From positions 1 through 52,192 of the forward strand of contig JAEUJQ010000028.1 of the NCBI GenBank assembly GCA_016793095.1: DNA of 52,192 nucleotides. Direction: 5' to 3'. Positions 1-11,108 of this stretch are shown one piece after another (the stretch's first letter is position 1; every line of letters begins with the position of its first letter). This stretch comes from Myxococcaceae bacterium. GTDB taxonomy: Bacteria > Myxococcota > Myxococcia > Myxococcales > Myxococcaceae. The notes under the pieces were generated by a model. The model was given only the letters and a program-made list of their open reading frames with translations. It made no database searches and was not told the origin of the DNA. Position numbers and translations under genes: made by a program.

Positions 1-798
1 ACCTCCATCGCGCAGGCCGACTTCAAGCTCGAGCCGCACGTCAAAGCGATGAACCTGGCCGCCATCGCGTGTGCGCGCCGCGCCGTCGAGAAGGCCGAGG
101 CGAAGACGCCGGGCCGCACGTGCTTCATCGCCGGCGCCATCGGGCCGCTCAACCGCACCCTCTCGCTCTCGCCCGACGTGAACCGCCCCGAGTACCGCGC
201 CGTCACGTGGAACCAGGTCGTCGACGCGTACACCGAGCAGATTCGCGCGCTCCTCGAAGGCGGCGTCGATGCGCTGTTGGTCGAGACCATCTTCGACACG
301 CTCAACTCGAAGGCTGCCCTCTTCGCCATCGAGGGCGTGTTCGACGAGGTCGGCTACCGCGTACCGGTGATGGTGTCGGTCACCATCACCGACCGCTCGG
401 GCCGCACGCTCTCGGGCCAGACCATCACTGCCTTCTACAACTCGATTCGCCACGCGAAGCCGTTCTCGGTGGGCATCAACTGCGCGCTCGGCGGGAAGGA
501 CATGCGGCCCTACGTCGAAGAGCTCGCACAGGTGGCCGAGTGCTACGTCAGCTGCTACCCGAACGCGGGCCTGCCCAACGCCTTCGGCGGCTACGACGAG
601 ACGCCGGCAGACATGGCGAACGTGCTCGGCGACTTCGCGAAGCAGGGCTGGCTCAACCTCGTCGGCGGCTGCTGCGGCTCGACGCCGGCGCACATCGCGG
701 CCATCGCCCAGGCGGTGAAGGGCCAGCGCCCGCACACCAGCGCCGCGCTCCCCGTCGCCCAACGCCTCTCGGGCCTCGAGCCCCTCACCATTCGCTGA
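1..798 (+). CDS. metH: methionine synthase, homocysteine-binding half (5' partial)
   Basis: This is the homocysteine S-methyltransferase (zinc barrel) module of cobalamin-dependent methionine synthase, which activates homocysteine for methylation in the cytoplasm. The frame is open from base 1, so the N-terminus lies outside the window; the first codons read TSIAQADF, the family's NTTSIAQADY-type motif. The zinc-binding cysteines are visible as INCALG (near 478-492) and GGCCGSTP (near 664-687). The gene stops at 798, right after the module, and the rest of the enzyme is encoded separately from 817. In E. coli both parts form one protein of about 1,200 residues. Split metH genes are known in some other phyla, so I read this as a real two-gene arrangement, not a frameshift: there is a stop codon and then a new ATG 18 bases on. 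Confidence 0.9.
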   Translation, partial: TSIAQADFKLEPHVKAMNLAAIACARRAVEKAEAKTPGRTCFIAGAIGPLNRTLSLSPDVNRPEYRAVTWNQVVDAYTEQIRALLEGGVDALLVETIFDTLNSKAALFAIEGVFDEVGYRVPVMVSVTITDRSGRTLSGQTITAFYNSIRHAKPFSVGINCALGGKDMRPYVEELAQVAECYVSCYPNAGLPNAFGGYDETPADMANVLGDFAKQGWLNLVGGCCGSTPAHIAAIAQAVKGQRPHTSAALPVAQRLSGLEPLTIR

Positions 799-816
799 CC
801 CACCACGGCCACCACC

Positions 817-3498
<2,682 letters not shown>

Positions 3499-3556
3499 GC
3501 CCACTGGCGGGAACCCGGGCATTGGTGGTGTCGTCTGAGGCGCCTGGAGGTCGTCC

Positions 3557-4540
3557 ATGCGCTTCGCCCTCGCCGCCGTCTTCCTCGTCGCTCCCCCGGC
3601 CTTCGCGTTCCCGATTCCGCCGCAGACGCTGTGGGAGCTCACCCGCGACGCCGAGGCCATCGTCGTCGCGCACGTCGACGCCGTGAAGGCTCTGCCGCGC
3701 GCGGACAAGGACACCTGGGGCCCTTCGCACCTCGCGACCCTCAGCGTGAATGAAGCGCTCAAGGGCGCAGTGAAGGGCGTCGTCGAGGTGCCCTTCCACG
3801 GCAACATGCTGTGCCCCGCGCCGCCGGACTACCGGGAGGGCGAGACGGTGGTCGCGTTCCTCAGCAGGGACAAGGACACGTGGGACACCGTCGCGCTGTC
3901 GTACGGCACCCGCTACCCCGGCGACGCCAGGAGCCTCGCGCAGACGAAGCACGTCATCGAGCTGGCGGCGCGACTCCTCAGGGGCACCTCCGAGCCGCCG
4001 ATGGGGTGGCTGCTGCTCGCCATCGCGCACCCATCGACGCGGTGGGACGGGCTGTTCGCGCTCCAACACGAGAGCGACGAGCTGCACTCTCATTACGGGC
4101 GGCGCGCGCCCTCCGAGCCGCTCTCGCCCATCACGCTCGCTGCGGTGGAGTCGGCCTTCCTCGAACAGCCGTCTTTCGACGCGACGGTGCCGATGATGCT
4201 GAACGTGCTGGCCTCGCGGCCCGCGCCCGCCATCACGCAGCTCACGGTGGACATCCTCGAGTCGGTGATGCGGGCGAACCCCGCGCCCTGGTGGACCGAC
4301 GAAGCGATGACCCTGCTCGAGGCGCGTCTCGGCGCGACAGCCCGGAGCCACCCCGCTGGCGCCGACCCCCTCGACGCCGAGCTCGAGCGGGTGGGCGCGA
4401 TGATGACGTTCGAGGAGCGCGAGCGGGCGCTCCAGGCACGATGGGAGGCGCTCAAGGTGCGCGCGAAGCTGAGCCCGCAGGTGCGCGACGACTTCCAGCG
4501 GCCACACCCCAGTCGCACCGGGGGACAAACGCCTCCCTGA
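3557..4540 (+). CDS. secreted protein of unknown function
   Basis: A 327-residue protein that I do not recognise. The ATG is preceded by a good ribosome-binding site (GGAGGT at 3546-3551). Residues 1-18 form a short Sec signal peptide ending in FAF, with no lipobox cysteine, so the product is probably periplasmic or outer. The next stretch (TRDAEAIVVAHV) and the early part up to about residue 120 look like a beta-rich domain; the remainder is mostly helical. A single cysteine (in NMLCPAPPD) is visible. It lies 58 bases after metH on the same strand but has its own ribosome-binding site and no link to methionine synthesis. Codon use is like its neighbours. Confidence 0.7.
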   Translation: MRFALAAVFLVAPPAFAFPIPPQTLWELTRDAEAIVVAHVDAVKALPRADKDTWGPSHLATLSVNEALKGAVKGVVEVPFHGNMLCPAPPDYREGETVVAFLSRDKDTWDTVALSYGTRYPGDARSLAQTKHVIELAARLLRGTSEPPMGWLLLAIAHPSTRWDGLFALQHESDELHSHYGRRAPSEPLSPITLAAVESAFLEQPSFDATVPMMLNVLASRPAPAITQLTVDILESVMRANPAPWWTDEAMTLLEARLGATARSHPAGADPLDAELERVGAMMTFEERERALQARWEALKVRAKLSPQVRDDFQRPHPSRTGGQTPP

Positions 4541-4664
4541 GCGCCGCGGGCGCGACTCCTTGACGTCCGGCTCCGCCCCGATGCGACGGATGGAGGTGGC
4601 GCGCGCGCGATGACGTCGAGGTCGTTCGCCGGCCGCGCCACAGCCCGTGGCCGATTGCGGAAGC

Positions 4665-5555
4665 TCAGGCCAGCGCGGCGAGCGTGTCGTGCGCCTCTCG
4701 CGCGAGGTCCTCGACGATGACGCTGATGGACTTCACCGCGTGGACGAGCCCGACACCCTGGCCCGCGCTCCAGATGTCCTTCCACCGCTTCGCGCCCTCG
4801 GGCGAGCGGTCGGCCGAGAAGTTCTCGGGCACCGTCGCCTTGAGAAAGTTGGCGTGAATGCCCGAGACGGCGTCGGTGTACACGACGTCCTCCGGCCCCG
4901 ACGCGACGACCAGCTGCTTGTACTCGGGTGACGCGCCGCACTCCTCGGACGCGATGAAGCGCGTGCCCAGGTAGCAGAGCTGCGCGCCCAGGCTCAGCGA
5001 CGCCACCACCTGCCGCCCGTCCGAGATGCAGCCGGCCGCGATGATGGGCACCTTCAGCTCCTCGGCGAGCCAGGGAATGAGGACGAAGGGCGAGATGCGG
5101 CCCGCGTGCCCGCCCGCGCCCGCGCCCACCGCGATGATGGCGTCGACCCCCGCGCCCACGGCCTTCCTGCCGTGCTGCAGCGTGATGACGTCGTGGAAGA
5201 CGAGGCGGCCCTTCTCGTGCGCGCGCTTCACGATGTCCGTCGGGTTGCCGTAGCTGGTGAGGATGACGGGCACGTCGTGCTCGAGGCAGGCGGTGAGGTC
5301 GGCGTCGACGCGCTCCTTCGGCGTGAGGCCAAGCGTCAGGTTGATGCCGATGGGCTTGTCGGTGCGCGCGCGGACCCACGCGAGGTCGGCGCGGAACTGC
5401 TCGGGCGTGCGCGCGTTCAGCGACGGCATGCACCCGAGGATGCCGGCCTCGGCGCAGGCGACGAGCATCTCCTTGTTCGAGATGAGGAACATCGGCGCCG
5501 CCACCAGCGGGTAGCGCAGGCCCAGCCTCTTCGACAGCGCGGTCTCGAGCTTCAT
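4665..5555 (-). CDS. nitronate monooxygenase family flavoprotein
   Basis: A 296-residue TIM-barrel flavoprotein of the 2-nitropropane dioxygenase/nitronate monooxygenase family, which oxidises alkyl nitronates using FMN and oxygen. The start fits the family well (LGLRYPLVAAPMFLIS near residues 11-26). The glycine-rich loop with the likely catalytic His is GAGAGGHAGRISPF, and the phosphate-binding turn is AAGCISDGRQVVASLSLGA, followed by LGTRFIASEE. It is somewhat shorter than many members (320-380). The true substrate may differ, since many relatives are enoyl reductases or have unknown targets. It is transcribed towards the end of the upstream plus-strand gene, with 124 bases between, and stands alone. 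Confidence 0.85.
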   Translation of the reverse strand: MKLETALSKRLGLRYPLVAAPMFLISNKEMLVACAEAGILGCMPSLNARTPEQFRADLAWVRARTDKPIGINLTLGLTPKERVDADLTACLEHDVPVILTSYGNPTDIVKRAHEKGRLVFHDVITLQHGRKAVGAGVDAIIAVGAGAGGHAGRISPFVLIPWLAEELKVPIIAAGCISDGRQVVASLSLGAQLCYLGTRFIASEECGASPEYKQLVVASGPEDVVYTDAVSGIHANFLKATVPENFSADRSPEGAKRWKDIWSAGQGVGLVHAVKSISVIVEDLAREAHDTLAALA

Positions 5556-5714
5556 GCGCGCACGAGAAAGCGCGCCGGCCCGGGCTCCGCAAGCCGAAAT
5601 CAGCCAGACGCCTCGCGTCTACACCCGCCCACCCCGTCGCCAGACTTTTGCGGCTGTGCCCCGTGCCCTCCGGGCTAGCCTGTTCCCCGGTCTGGGTGGG
5701 AACAGCGAGGTGAG

Positions 5715-7235
5715 ATGCAGCCGGTCCTCGGAATCGACTTCGGCACCACCAACACGTCGGCGGCCTGGTTCGACAAGGCGGGCAAGCTGAAGGTCGCGCC
5801 AGCGACCGACAAGACGGCGGTGTTGCCGTCGGTCGTGTGGTTCCCCTCGGCTGACGCGTCGAAGTGCCTCGTCGGCCAGGCGGCGAAGACCCAGCTCGTG
5901 GACGACCCGAAGCACACGCTCTTCGGCACCAAGCGCTTCCTCGGGCGGCGCTACCACTCCGAGTACGTCTCGCAGCACAAAGACCGGTTCGCGTTCGACC
6001 TCGTCGAGGGCGCCGACGGCTACACCTCGGCGCTCATCTACGGCCAGATGATCCCCCTCGTCGACGTGGCGAGCGTGGTGGTGAAGGACATCGTGGCGCG
6101 AGCGACACGGGCGGCCGGGCACCCGTTCTCCCTGTGCGTGATGACGGTGCCGGCCCACGCGAGCGTGCGGCAACGCGAGGCGGTGCGGAAGGCGGCCGAG
6201 AGCGCGGGCCTCACGGTGCGCGCCATCGTCAACGAGCCCACCGCGGCGGCGCTCTTCTACGCGAACCTGCGCAGCCCGAAGCAGACGGTGCTCATCTTCG
6301 ACCTCGGCGGAGGCACCTTCGACGCGACGCTGCTGCGCGTCGAGAACCGGGTCGTGAAGGTGCTGGCCACCGGCGGCGACGCCTTCCTGGGCGGCTCGGA
6401 CTTCGACGAGCGCGTCGCCGACCGCTTCGCCACGCACCTCGAGCAGACGACGGGCGTCTCGGTGCGCCAGAGCCGAACGGTGATGCAGCGGCTCGCGCTG
6501 GCGGCCGAGTACGCGAAGTTGCAGTTGTCGCGCCTCGAGGTGGTCGACGTGCGGGTGCCGGTGGTGGCGCAGCGGCCCGACGGCGGCTTCATCGACCTGC
6601 AGAAGCGCCTCACCCGCGAAGAGCTCGAGCACCTCGTCACGCCGCTGGTCGAGCGCTGCGTGGGCGCCTGCGACGACGTGCTGGGCCGCGCGAAGCTGTC
6701 GCCCGCCGACATCGACGAGCTGGTGCTGGTGGGCGGGCAGACGCGCATGCCGATGATCCGCCGGCGGCTCGCACACTTCCCCCGGCTGTCCTCCGAGAAG
6801 GACGTGCACCCCGAGCTGGGCGTCGCGGTGGGCGCGGCGATTCTGGGCCGCAACCTGTCACGCACGAACGCCTCGGGGCTGTCGGACGTGGTGGCGATGC
6901 CCATCAGCGTGATGCTGCCGGGCGGCCGTACGGTCGAGGTCATCGCGCCCAACACGCCGGTGCCGTGCCAGCGGGCGGTGGTGCTCGACAACCTGCCGCC
7001 GTGGAGCGCGCCGGTGCCGCTCATGCTCTTCGAGTCCCTCGACCAGACGTCGGTGGACCGAGAGGTCATCGGCACCGTGCACGTCTCGGAGGAGTGGCGC
7101 ACCACGCCGAACGTCGTGCCGAGCCTCGAGCTCAACGTCGGACACGACTTCGCGCTCACCGCGAAGCTCGTCGCGCCGGGCGGCATGCAGACCCAGCTGC
7201 AGATCGTCGATCAGCGCGTCGCCGCACACCGCTGA
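5715..7235 (+). CDS. Hsp70-family chaperone-like ATPase lacking the lid
   Basis: A 506-residue Hsp70 relative. The nucleotide-binding domain is complete by motif: phosphate-1 loop GIDFGTTNTS (residues 5-14), connect-1 VNEPTAAALFYA (about 175), phosphate-2 loop IFDLGGGTFDATLL (about 195) and adenosine motif LVLVGGQTRMP (about 338). A beta substrate-binding-like region follows from about 385, and the protein then ends, so the alpha-helical lid of DnaK (about 638 residues) is missing. It is therefore a specialised Hsp70 homologue and not the housekeeping DnaK; no dnaJ or grpE is nearby. The ribosome-binding site AGGTGAG directly precedes the ATG. Such short Hsp70s are common in myxobacteria and other large genomes; the client is unknown. 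Confidence 0.88.
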   Translation: MQPVLGIDFGTTNTSAAWFDKAGKLKVAPATDKTAVLPSVVWFPSADASKCLVGQAAKTQLVDDPKHTLFGTKRFLGRRYHSEYVSQHKDRFAFDLVEGADGYTSALIYGQMIPLVDVASVVVKDIVARATRAAGHPFSLCVMTVPAHASVRQREAVRKAAESAGLTVRAIVNEPTAAALFYANLRSPKQTVLIFDLGGGTFDATLLRVENRVVKVLATGGDAFLGGSDFDERVADRFATHLEQTTGVSVRQSRTVMQRLALAAEYAKLQLSRLEVVDVRVPVVAQRPDGGFIDLQKRLTREELEHLVTPLVERCVGACDDVLGRAKLSPADIDELVLVGGQTRMPMIRRRLAHFPRLSSEKDVHPELGVAVGAAILGRNLSRTNASGLSDVVAMPISVMLPGGRTVEVIAPNTPVPCQRAVVLDNLPPWSAPVPLMLFESLDQTSVDREVIGTVHVSEEWRTTPNVVPSLELNVGHDFALTAKLVAPGGMQTQLQIVDQRVAAHR

Positions 7236-7345
7236 CCGCTCGAGCGACCGACAGTGAGGTCCTTCCCCTTCGGCAGGCGCACGAGGCCGTCGGCGTGTCG
7301 CGGGCAGCCAGGCGTCGAGCCGAGTCGCTGGAGAAGCTGCTTCGC

Positions 7346-8023
7346 CTACGAGATGAGCATCAGGCGCGGCCTGCCCTGCTCAGGCGGCGCACGATGGATA
7401 CAGGCGGGAGCCTTCGCGTCCGGCGCGGCGACGGCGATGCGCCAGAGGTGGCCGAGCCCGAAGCTGAAGGGCTGCGCGCCCGCCTTCGCGCGGAAGTGGA
7501 GGTCGAAGTTCCCGTCGGTGAGGAACGCATCGAAGTCCTCGTCGCGGCCGTGGTGGCAGCGCAGGGCCGCGCGAATCGCAGGGTCGTCGATCAACCGCTC
7601 CGCGTCTTCGGAGTCGAGGCCCTCGGAAGGAGCGCCAGCGTAGGTGCAGAGGAACGTGTCGGCCTCCACCGGCGCCCGGTCCACGTGGAACGAGTACACA
7701 TCGACCGGGAAGGCGAGCCCACGCGTATCGCGGCGGTACCGCGTCAGCGCGTTCAGCTGCGGGTTGCGCCCCAGCGCCTCCAGCCGCTCCACGTCAGCGA
7801 GCAGCGTCGTCACCGCCCCCGAGTCGACGCCCTGCAGGCCGCGCAGCAGCGACGCCGAGAGCTCCAGGAGGCCACCCGCTGCCTCGGCCCGCGGGGCCAG
7901 CACCCGGGCGAGGCCCTCGAAGTCCGCGACGAGCGTGCGCGCGAAGCACCGCGCGTTGACGTGCTCCGAGAACGGCTCCAGCAGCTCGTCGAAGGTGCCG
8001 ACTACGCGGCGACGGTGCGTCAT
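7346..8023 (-). CDS. DUF1826-like protein with HxD...H triad
   Basis: A 225-residue cytoplasmic protein. The reading frame is open further upstream, but I start it at the ATG at 8023 because the extension is unlike coding sequence. Residues 111-130 (around SFHVDRAPVEADTFLCTYAG) and the end IHRAPPEQGRPRLML resemble DUF1826, whose members carry FHVD..P....CTY and HR.P....RLLL. His113, Asp115 and His210 could form the metal-binding HxD...H triad of a double-stranded beta-helix oxygenase; this part is inference. It lies convergent to the Hsp70 gene, 110 bases away. Family membership rests on motif memory only. Confidence 0.6.
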   Translation of the reverse strand: MTHRRRVVGTFDELLEPFSEHVNARCFARTLVADFEGLARVLAPRAEAAGGLLELSASLLRGLQGVDSGAVTTLLADVERLEALGRNPQLNALTRYRRDTRGLAFPVDVYSFHVDRAPVEADTFLCTYAGAPSEGLDSEDAERLIDDPAIRAALRCHHGRDEDFDAFLTDGNFDLHFRAKAGAQPFSFGLGHLWRIAVAAPDAKAPACIHRAPPEQGRPRLMLIS

Positions 8024-8284
8024 GGCGGCGCCATGTTCTCGCAGCACGTCTCGAGGAGCATCTGTCTCGGCTTGCGCTCCGTGACGAAGCACCTGGTCCG
8101 GGGTTCCCCTGCGCCTCGACTGCGAGGCGTCGTCCCGATGGCCCCCGCAGTCTCTTGTCCGTGGCGCCGGTCGCAAGACAAGAGGGAGCTCTCGCCCTTC
8201 ACGAGCCGAACACACGGCTCGCGGCGACGCTTGCGGCCGCGGTGCTTCTCGTGGACCAGCGCACGATGCCAGGCCGAGCCCACG

Positions 8285-8725
8285 TCACCGGCGGTCCAGC
8301 GGGTGCGCCGAGGCACGGTAGCGCGGGGGCACGTGGTCGAGGTCCTTCGCGAGCCGCACGAGCCCGTCGGCGTCTTCGTAGAGCCAGGCAGGCTCCGCAG
8401 CACGCACGGGCGACCCACGCGCGATGCGGGGCAACCGCCAGGGCAGCGCGTCGGCGAAGCCCGCGGGAATGACGCCGGCCGAGACCCCCGCGGCGCTCAC
8501 GAGGCTGATCACCACCCGCGACACCCGCTGGCCGGGCCGCTGTCCCAGCAACGGCTCGACGAGCCACGTCTCGACGAGGACCACGCCCGCGACGAGCAGG
8601 GGCGCGCCGGCGCAGAGCCACCCCGGCGACACCTGAAGTCCTCCCACCTCCATCGCGAGCGCGAGCACCACCACGCCGAAGAAGGCGGTGAGGAACGCGC
8701 TCGCCAGGCAGAGGAGGCGCAACAC
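8285..8725 (-). CDS. small membrane protein, unknown function
   Basis: About 146 residues with three hydrophobic segments: one at the very N-terminus, one around GAPLLVAGVVLVETWLV and one around VVISLVSAAGVSAGVIP. A basic and polar tail follows. The frame is open up to an ATG at 8836, but the codons between 8836 and about 8730 lack the G/C third-position bias seen in the rest. I therefore place the start at the GTG at 8725, immediately before the first membrane segment; no strong ribosome-binding site decides it. I recognise no family. It is upstream of and divergent from the protease lipoprotein gene at 8871, and 261 bases lie between it and the DUF1826-like gene. Confidence 0.5.
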   Translation of the reverse strand: MLRLLCLASAFLTAFFGVVVLALAMEVGGLQVSPGWLCAGAPLLVAGVVLVETWLVEPLLGQRPGQRVSRVVISLVSAAGVSAGVIPAGFADALPWRLPRIARGSPVRAAEPAWLYEDADGLVRLAKDLDHVPPRYRASAHPLDRR

Positions 8726-8870
8726 CCGGGCCGAGGAGAACCGACGAACGCGACCGCCGCAAGTTCGCGACCGCCGAGCGGCTGCCGCACCCCGCCGAAT
8801 CCAGGCTGCAGGACTCCCATGAGCAAGACCGGGCACTTGGCGCGGCGGAATGGCTGCACGTCGTCAGCTC

Positions 8871-10583
8871 ATGCGCTCCCTCTCCCTCGTGCTCCTCGCT
8901 CTTCTGGGGTCCAACTGTGGGCCTCCTTCTGCCCCGTCCTCCTCCTCGTGCGTGGCCGACGGTCAGTGCGCCGCCGGGCTCCGGTGCTTCGCTGGCGTCT
9001 GTTCGCCTGGCCTCAATGGCGCCCCTGGCGGGGAAGCACCGAGCTCGACCATCAACGCGACCGGTGGCGGCATTGCGGGCGGAGCTCCTTCAGCGCCAAT
9101 CGCCGGAGGAGCGGCAGGCGGCGCTTCAGGTACTCCCAGAGCGGTGACGCTGACGGGCAGCGTGACGTTCGAGCGTGTCGGCGTCGACCTTCGTGGACTG
9201 GGCGCGGCGCCCCCTCAGAACCAGCCGGCGCGCGGCATCGTCGTGACGATTCAAGACGCACGCGGCGAGGTGCTGGCGCGAACGGTCACCTCGCAGAGCG
9301 GCGACTTCACGACCACCTTCACGACGAGCTCGAGCACCGTCTCGGTGGTCGCCTACGCGAAGACGCTCGACCCGCCGATTCAGGTCGAGGACAACACCGA
9401 TGGCGACTCGGTCTATGGCGTCATGCGTGACGTGCCAGCCGTTTCTGGCGGCGCCTCGCTCTCGATCCCGAGCGGGTGGACCGGCACGTCCTTCACCGCG
9501 AACCGCCGCCTGGCAGCGCCGTTCGCCATTCTCGACACGATGAGCTCGGCCGCTCGCGCCTTCACGTCGGTGCGCCCGGTGGTGTTCCCGATGCTCAAGG
9601 TGAACTGGAGCCCGAAGAACGTCCCTCAGTCCGGCGACAAGGCGCGCGGCTTCATCGGGACCTCTCACTTCGCCCCCTCCGACAACCAGCTCTACATCCT
9701 CGGCAAGGATGGGGTGGACACCGACGAGTTCGACACGCACGTCATCGCGCACGAGTGGGGCCACTTCTACCAGTCGAACATCTCCCGATCTGACAGCCCT
9801 GGCGGGCGACATGGGCCCGGCGACGTCCTCGACCCGCGGGTGGCGTTCGGCGAGGGCTGGGGCAACGCGCTCGCGGCCATGGTGCTGCCGACGACGAGCT
9901 ATGTGGACACCAGCTGGTCGAGCTCCGGCCTTCGCTCATTCGGCTTCGACCTCGAGTCAGCTCCGACGCCGACCGACGACCCGAACCCGAGCGCCTTCAG
10001 CGAAGCGAGCGTGATGCGAACGCTCTACGACTTCTACGACTCCAACGCCGACGGCGCGTTCGACCGCACCGCCCTGGGCCTCGGGCCGATTCACGACGCG
10101 ATGGTCGCCGACAAGACGACCGCCGGCCTCATCACGCTCGCGAGCTTCGTCGAGAAGCTGAAGCGTGGCACGAGCCAGGCAGTCGCCATCGATGCAGTGC
10201 TGGCCCACTCGTCAATCGGCCCCATCACCAACCAGTGGGGTGACGGCGATGCCCAGCTTCGCAACATGTTCACCTATGCGGTGAGCCTGCCCTGGTCGGG
10301 CTCGGTGGCGCTGGGGGCCGGACACCCGAGCAACTCCTGGCAACAGAACCAGTACTACCTCTTCGAGGGCACGGGTGGGGCCGTGACGGTCTCCGCCACC
10401 GCACCGAAGGACGTCGTGCTGGTGGCCTCCTCGGGTGGTCAGCGCCTCGGCTGGGCCGACAACACCCAGAGCGGCACCGAGACCCTCTCCGTCATGACCC
10501 AGGCCGGTCGCTGGTACGTGGTCGTCCTCACGGGGTTTGGCGAGGGCACCGGCGACTACGACGTCTCGGTTTCAATCCGATAA
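8871..10583 (+). CDS. lipoprotein zinc metalloprotease, M36-like (HEWGH)
   Basis: A 570-residue exported protein (starting at the second of two in-frame ATGs, 8850 and 8871). The N-terminal hydrophobic stretch ends in LGSNC, an imperfect lipobox. A short Cys segment (CVADGQCAAGLRCFAGVC) and a Gly/Ala/Pro linker lead into a carboxypeptidase-regulatory-like beta domain. The catalytic core has HEWGH at residues 294-298 and FGEGWGNA with Glu328 as likely third zinc ligand, as in the HExxH...EGW arrangement of fungalysin-type (M36) gluzincins. The last about 90 residues (YYLFEGTGGAVTV to DYDVSVSIR) look like a pre-peptidase C-terminal (PPC) domain. Probably a surface or secreted protease; the substrate is unknown. 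The lipoprotein at 10610 follows after 26 bases. Confidence 0.75.
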   Translation: MRSLSLVLLALLGSNCGPPSAPSSSSCVADGQCAAGLRCFAGVCSPGLNGAPGGEAPSSTINATGGGIAGGAPSAPIAGGAAGGASGTPRAVTLTGSVTFERVGVDLRGLGAAPPQNQPARGIVVTIQDARGEVLARTVTSQSGDFTTTFTTSSSTVSVVAYAKTLDPPIQVEDNTDGDSVYGVMRDVPAVSGGASLSIPSGWTGTSFTANRRLAAPFAILDTMSSAARAFTSVRPVVFPMLKVNWSPKNVPQSGDKARGFIGTSHFAPSDNQLYILGKDGVDTDEFDTHVIAHEWGHFYQSNISRSDSPGGRHGPGDVLDPRVAFGEGWGNALAAMVLPTTSYVDTSWSSSGLRSFGFDLESAPTPTDDPNPSAFSEASVMRTLYDFYDSNADGAFDRTALGLGPIHDAMVADKTTAGLITLASFVEKLKRGTSQAVAIDAVLAHSSIGPITNQWGDGDAQLRNMFTYAVSLPWSGSVALGAGHPSNSWQQNQYYLFEGTGGAVTVSATAPKDVVLVASSGGQRLGWADNTQSGTETLSVMTQAGRWYVVVLTGFGEGTGDYDVSVSIR

Positions 10584-10609
10584 CCCGCAGCACGCTCAGG
10601 AGCCTCACC

Positions 10610-11080
10610 ATGATCCGCACCACCGCAACGCTCGTCACCGTCTTCGCCGCGCTGTCTGCCTGCTCTCATGCGGAGCGCCGCGTCGAAGCTCCGCTCCCTG
10701 CCGAGGGGAAGCCGATGGCCCTCGTCGGCGTCTCTGCCGTCCTGGGCATGCGCTCGGCGCAGCTCGAGGTGACCTTCGAGGCCGACATGACCGACGTCGA
10801 GGTCGTCGTCTGGGGGGTCGATGAGCTCCGGGTGACGAGCCCGACGACTCCGGCGCTGCTCGGCTCGGCCCGTGCTGGCGAGAAGCGCACGTTCGCCGTC
10901 GACTATGTTCCGGGAGCCGGAACCTCGACGCTCGCGGTGAGTGTCACGGGCTCTCGGGCAGGGCTTCGCAGGAGCCGGAGCGTCACCTTCGACCTGACTC
11001 CGCCTCGCCTGGCGGTTCCCAGCGTCGTGACGCCGCAGACGATGGACGGGCAGCGCGTGAAGGTGACGCGCCTGCCGTAG
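10610..11080 (+). CDS. small lipoprotein, unknown function
   Basis: A 156-residue lipoprotein. The signal peptide ends in a clean lipobox (LSAC, Cys18), so it should be processed by signal peptidase II. The mature part has alternating hydrophobic and polar residues and Gly/Thr turns typical of a beta-sandwich, with no other cysteines. It starts 26 bases after the metalloprotease lipoprotein and is likely co-transcribed, so a role as partner or inhibitor of that protease is possible but not shown. I recognise no family. Confidence 0.7.
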   Translation: MIRTTATLVTVFAALSACSHAERRVEAPLPAEGKPMALVGVSAVLGMRSAQLEVTFEADMTDVEVVVWGVDELRVTSPTTPALLGSARAGEKRTFAVDYVPGAGTSTLAVSVTGSRAGLRRSRSVTFDLTPPRLAVPSVVTPQTMDGQRVKVTRLP

Positions 11081-11108
11081 CCGCCTCGCAAGGCGCTCCG
11101 AGCCCGAC

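Noticed and set aside
7250..7345. Weak likeness between the stretch after the DUF1826-like gene and the end of the small membrane protein gene (ADGLVRL...KDL)
   Set aside because: Only about ten residues match, with gaps; too short to claim a gene remnant.
5864..9430. Very long plus-strand open frame across the Hsp70 gene and several minus-strand genes
   Set aside because: Its translation is Arg/Ala/Gly-rich low complexity without any motif, and it runs antisense or out of frame to genes with clear domains. Such shadows are expected at this GC content.
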